DNA of 64,000 bases from Pelagibacteraceae bacterium AG-349-L23 (lineage in GTDB: Bacteria; Pseudomonadota; Alphaproteobacteria; Pelagibacterales; Pelagibacteraceae), in contig QCDD01000002.1 of assembly GCA_003281045.1 (NCBI GenBank), positions 1 to 64,000 on the forward strand, read 5' to 3'. Shown piece by piece: positions 63,063 through 64,000 of the stretch. Positions within the stretch are counted from its first letter, which is position 1; each line of letters starts with the position of its first letter. Position numbers and translations under genes: made by a program. The notes under the pieces were generated by a model, which was not told where the DNA came from, searched no databases, and worked only from the letters and a program-made list of their open reading frames with translations.

Positions 63063-64000
63063 ATGATTGATATAGCTTTATTTGGACTTGGTAGAATTGG
63101 TATTATGCATGGAAAAAATTTAATGCGTAGTAAAGATTTTAATCTTAAATATATTTATGACATTGAACAAAAATTATCAAAAAAATATTCAAAAACATTA
63201 AAAACAAAAGCTATTAACAATCCGTCTGTGGCTTATAAAGATAAAGATATAAAAGCTATTTTTATTGCCTCAACAACATCGACACATATTAGATTAATTT
63301 TAGATAGTGTTAAAAATAGAAAAATTATCTTTTGTGAAAAACCACTGGATTTAAGTATTAAAAAAATTGAGTCCTGTAAAAAAAAAATTAATAAATTTAA
63401 TCCAAAAATACAATTAGGTTTTAATAGACGATATGATCCAACACACAATAATTTAAGAAAACAATTACTTAGTGGAAAAATAGGTAAATTAGAAAAAATT
63501 ATTATCACTAGTCGTGATCCTGCCCCACCAACTATGAAATATCTAAAAGAATCTGGTGGTATTTTTAGAGATATGATGATCCATGATTTTGATCTTGTTA
63601 GATTCTACCTAGGTAATGATGAGCCTGTAAAAATAATAGCTTCTGGTAGCAACATATCAGACAAAAGATTTGATAAAATAAAAGATTTTGAATTAGCATC
63701 TACCATAATTAGATCTAGAGCTGGTGTTCAGTGCATAATAACTAATTCCAGACATTGTAGTTTCGGTTATGATCAAAGAATAGAATTATTTGGATCAAAA
63801 GGTATGTTAATTTCAGAAAATAAAAGACAAAACGAGACATCTTTATATTCTGCACAATCAACTTCGAATAAATCTCCTTTGCTTAATTTTTTTATTGAGA
63901 GGTATAAAGATGCTTATAAAAATCAACTAAAGGATTTTGCAAAATTTATAAGTAAAAAAATTCAACCTCTTGCAGGATTTGAAGAAGGAAGAAAAGCTCT
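63063..64000 (+). CDS. iolG: Inositol 2-dehydrogenase-like, Gfo/Idh/MocA (C-terminus cut)
   Basis: ATG 63063 opens a frame still open at the window end (about 312 residues, family ~330). Rossmann ALFGLGRIGIMHGKNL, EKP in FCEKPLDLS, substrate loop QLGFNRRYDP and GGIFRDMMIHDFDLVRFYLG, the last strongly like IolG. It oxidises myo-inositol to 2-keto-myo-inositol with NAD+. Adjacent divergent iolE and the nearby iolD support this. Other sugar dehydrogenases of the family are the alternative. Confidence 0.8.
   Translation, partial: MIDIALFGLGRIGIMHGKNLMRSKDFNLKYIYDIEQKLSKKYSKTLKTKAINNPSVAYKDKDIKAIFIASTTSTHIRLILDSVKNRKIIFCEKPLDLSIKKIESCKKKINKFNPKIQLGFNRRYDPTHNNLRKQLLSGKIGKLEKIIITSRDPAPPTMKYLKESGGIFRDMMIHDFDLVRFYLGNDEPVKIIASGSNISDKRFDKIKDFELASTIIRSRAGVQCIITNSRHCSFGYDQRIELFGSKGMLISENKRQNETSLYSAQSTSNKSPLLNFFIERYKDAYKNQLKDFAKFISKKIQPLAGFEEGRKA

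Noticed and set aside
63233..63508. Minus-strand open frame within the IolG-like gene
   Set aside because: Antisense to conserved Gfo/Idh motifs; hydrophobic composition is typical of the reverse of Lys/Ile-rich coding sequence.
1..64000. CRISPR array, insertion sequence, prophage or integrase
   Set aside because: No regularly spaced repeats with unique spacers, no transposase or integrase motifs, and no terminal inverted repeats were seen. The TTTGTAAA array at 43692-43795 has no spacer pattern of that kind.

Overview
This window is strongly AT-rich, has very short intergenic gaps and has many start/stop overlaps. Together with its gene content, this points to a streamlined marine alphaproteobacterium of the SAR11 clade (Candidatus Pelagibacter-like). 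The supporting content is an APS reductase cluster with a membrane anchor, sulfonate-cleaving enzymes, a TPP riboswitch in front of a sodium:solute symporter, a RamB-type regulator divergent from isocitrate lyase, and several TRAP, NCS1 and MFS transporters. The assignment is inferred from gene content; there is no rRNA in the window. I saw no insertion sequence, prophage, CRISPR array or transposase.

Region 1-5.9 kb holds the classic protein quality-control set tig-clpP-clpX-lon on the minus strand (lon is cut by the window edge), preceded by a tRNA-Leu(UAG). Region 5.9-9.5 kb is a patch of small and poorly known genes, with a periplasmic histidine phosphatase, a family 5 uracil-DNA glycosylase, YbgC thioesterase and a DUF3047 protein.

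Region 9.5-27 kb is the most coherent metabolic block. A minus-strand operon encodes a TRAP transporter, an NCS1 permease and a short-chain dehydrogenase. It is divergent from a GMC oxidoreductase-TerC-SDR-M23 peptidase run. Next come sulfoacetaldehyde acetyltransferase (xsc), divergent from sulfolactate sulfo-lyase (suyAB), and then an aprM-aprB-aprA operon that also carries two unknown small genes and a TauE-type exporter. The logic is import and oxidation of C2/C3 sulfonates (isethionate is a good candidate), release of sulfite by Xsc and SuyAB, and disposal of sulfite by export or by oxidation to APS.

Region 27-45 kb is mostly housekeeping: a pabB-pabA-pabC set ending in an unusual HNH-HIT fusion gene, an MFS transporter, MetC, MnmA, CysQ, RecX, an ABA4-like membrane protein, a DsbA-fold isomerase, a rhodanese, a heptosyltransferase-like enzyme, AmtB, HU, RseP, and the RamB/isocitrate lyase pair with a striking operator-like repeat array. 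Region 45-53.5 kb has three cell-surface sugar genes, a 2-hydroxyacid dehydrogenase, an ABC-2 exporter, a TPP-riboswitch-controlled ThiV-like transporter, a flavin reductase and CcdA.

Region 53.5-64 kb is a polyol/sugar catabolic island: FAH hydrolase, ROK kinase, Gfo/Idh dehydrogenase, IolD, aldehyde dehydrogenase, HpcH/HpaI aldolase, 2-hydroxyacid dehydrogenase, IolE and an IolG-like dehydrogenase cut by the window end. It resembles a variant myo-inositol pathway in which ROK and HpaI-type enzymes may stand in for the usual IolC and IolJ.

No stretch longer than about 150 bases is without a gene. The longer gaps (14856-14984, 20639-20753, 38403-38548, 39851-39985, 40262-40413, 43684-43794, 52072-52205) hold the regulatory and terminator elements listed.
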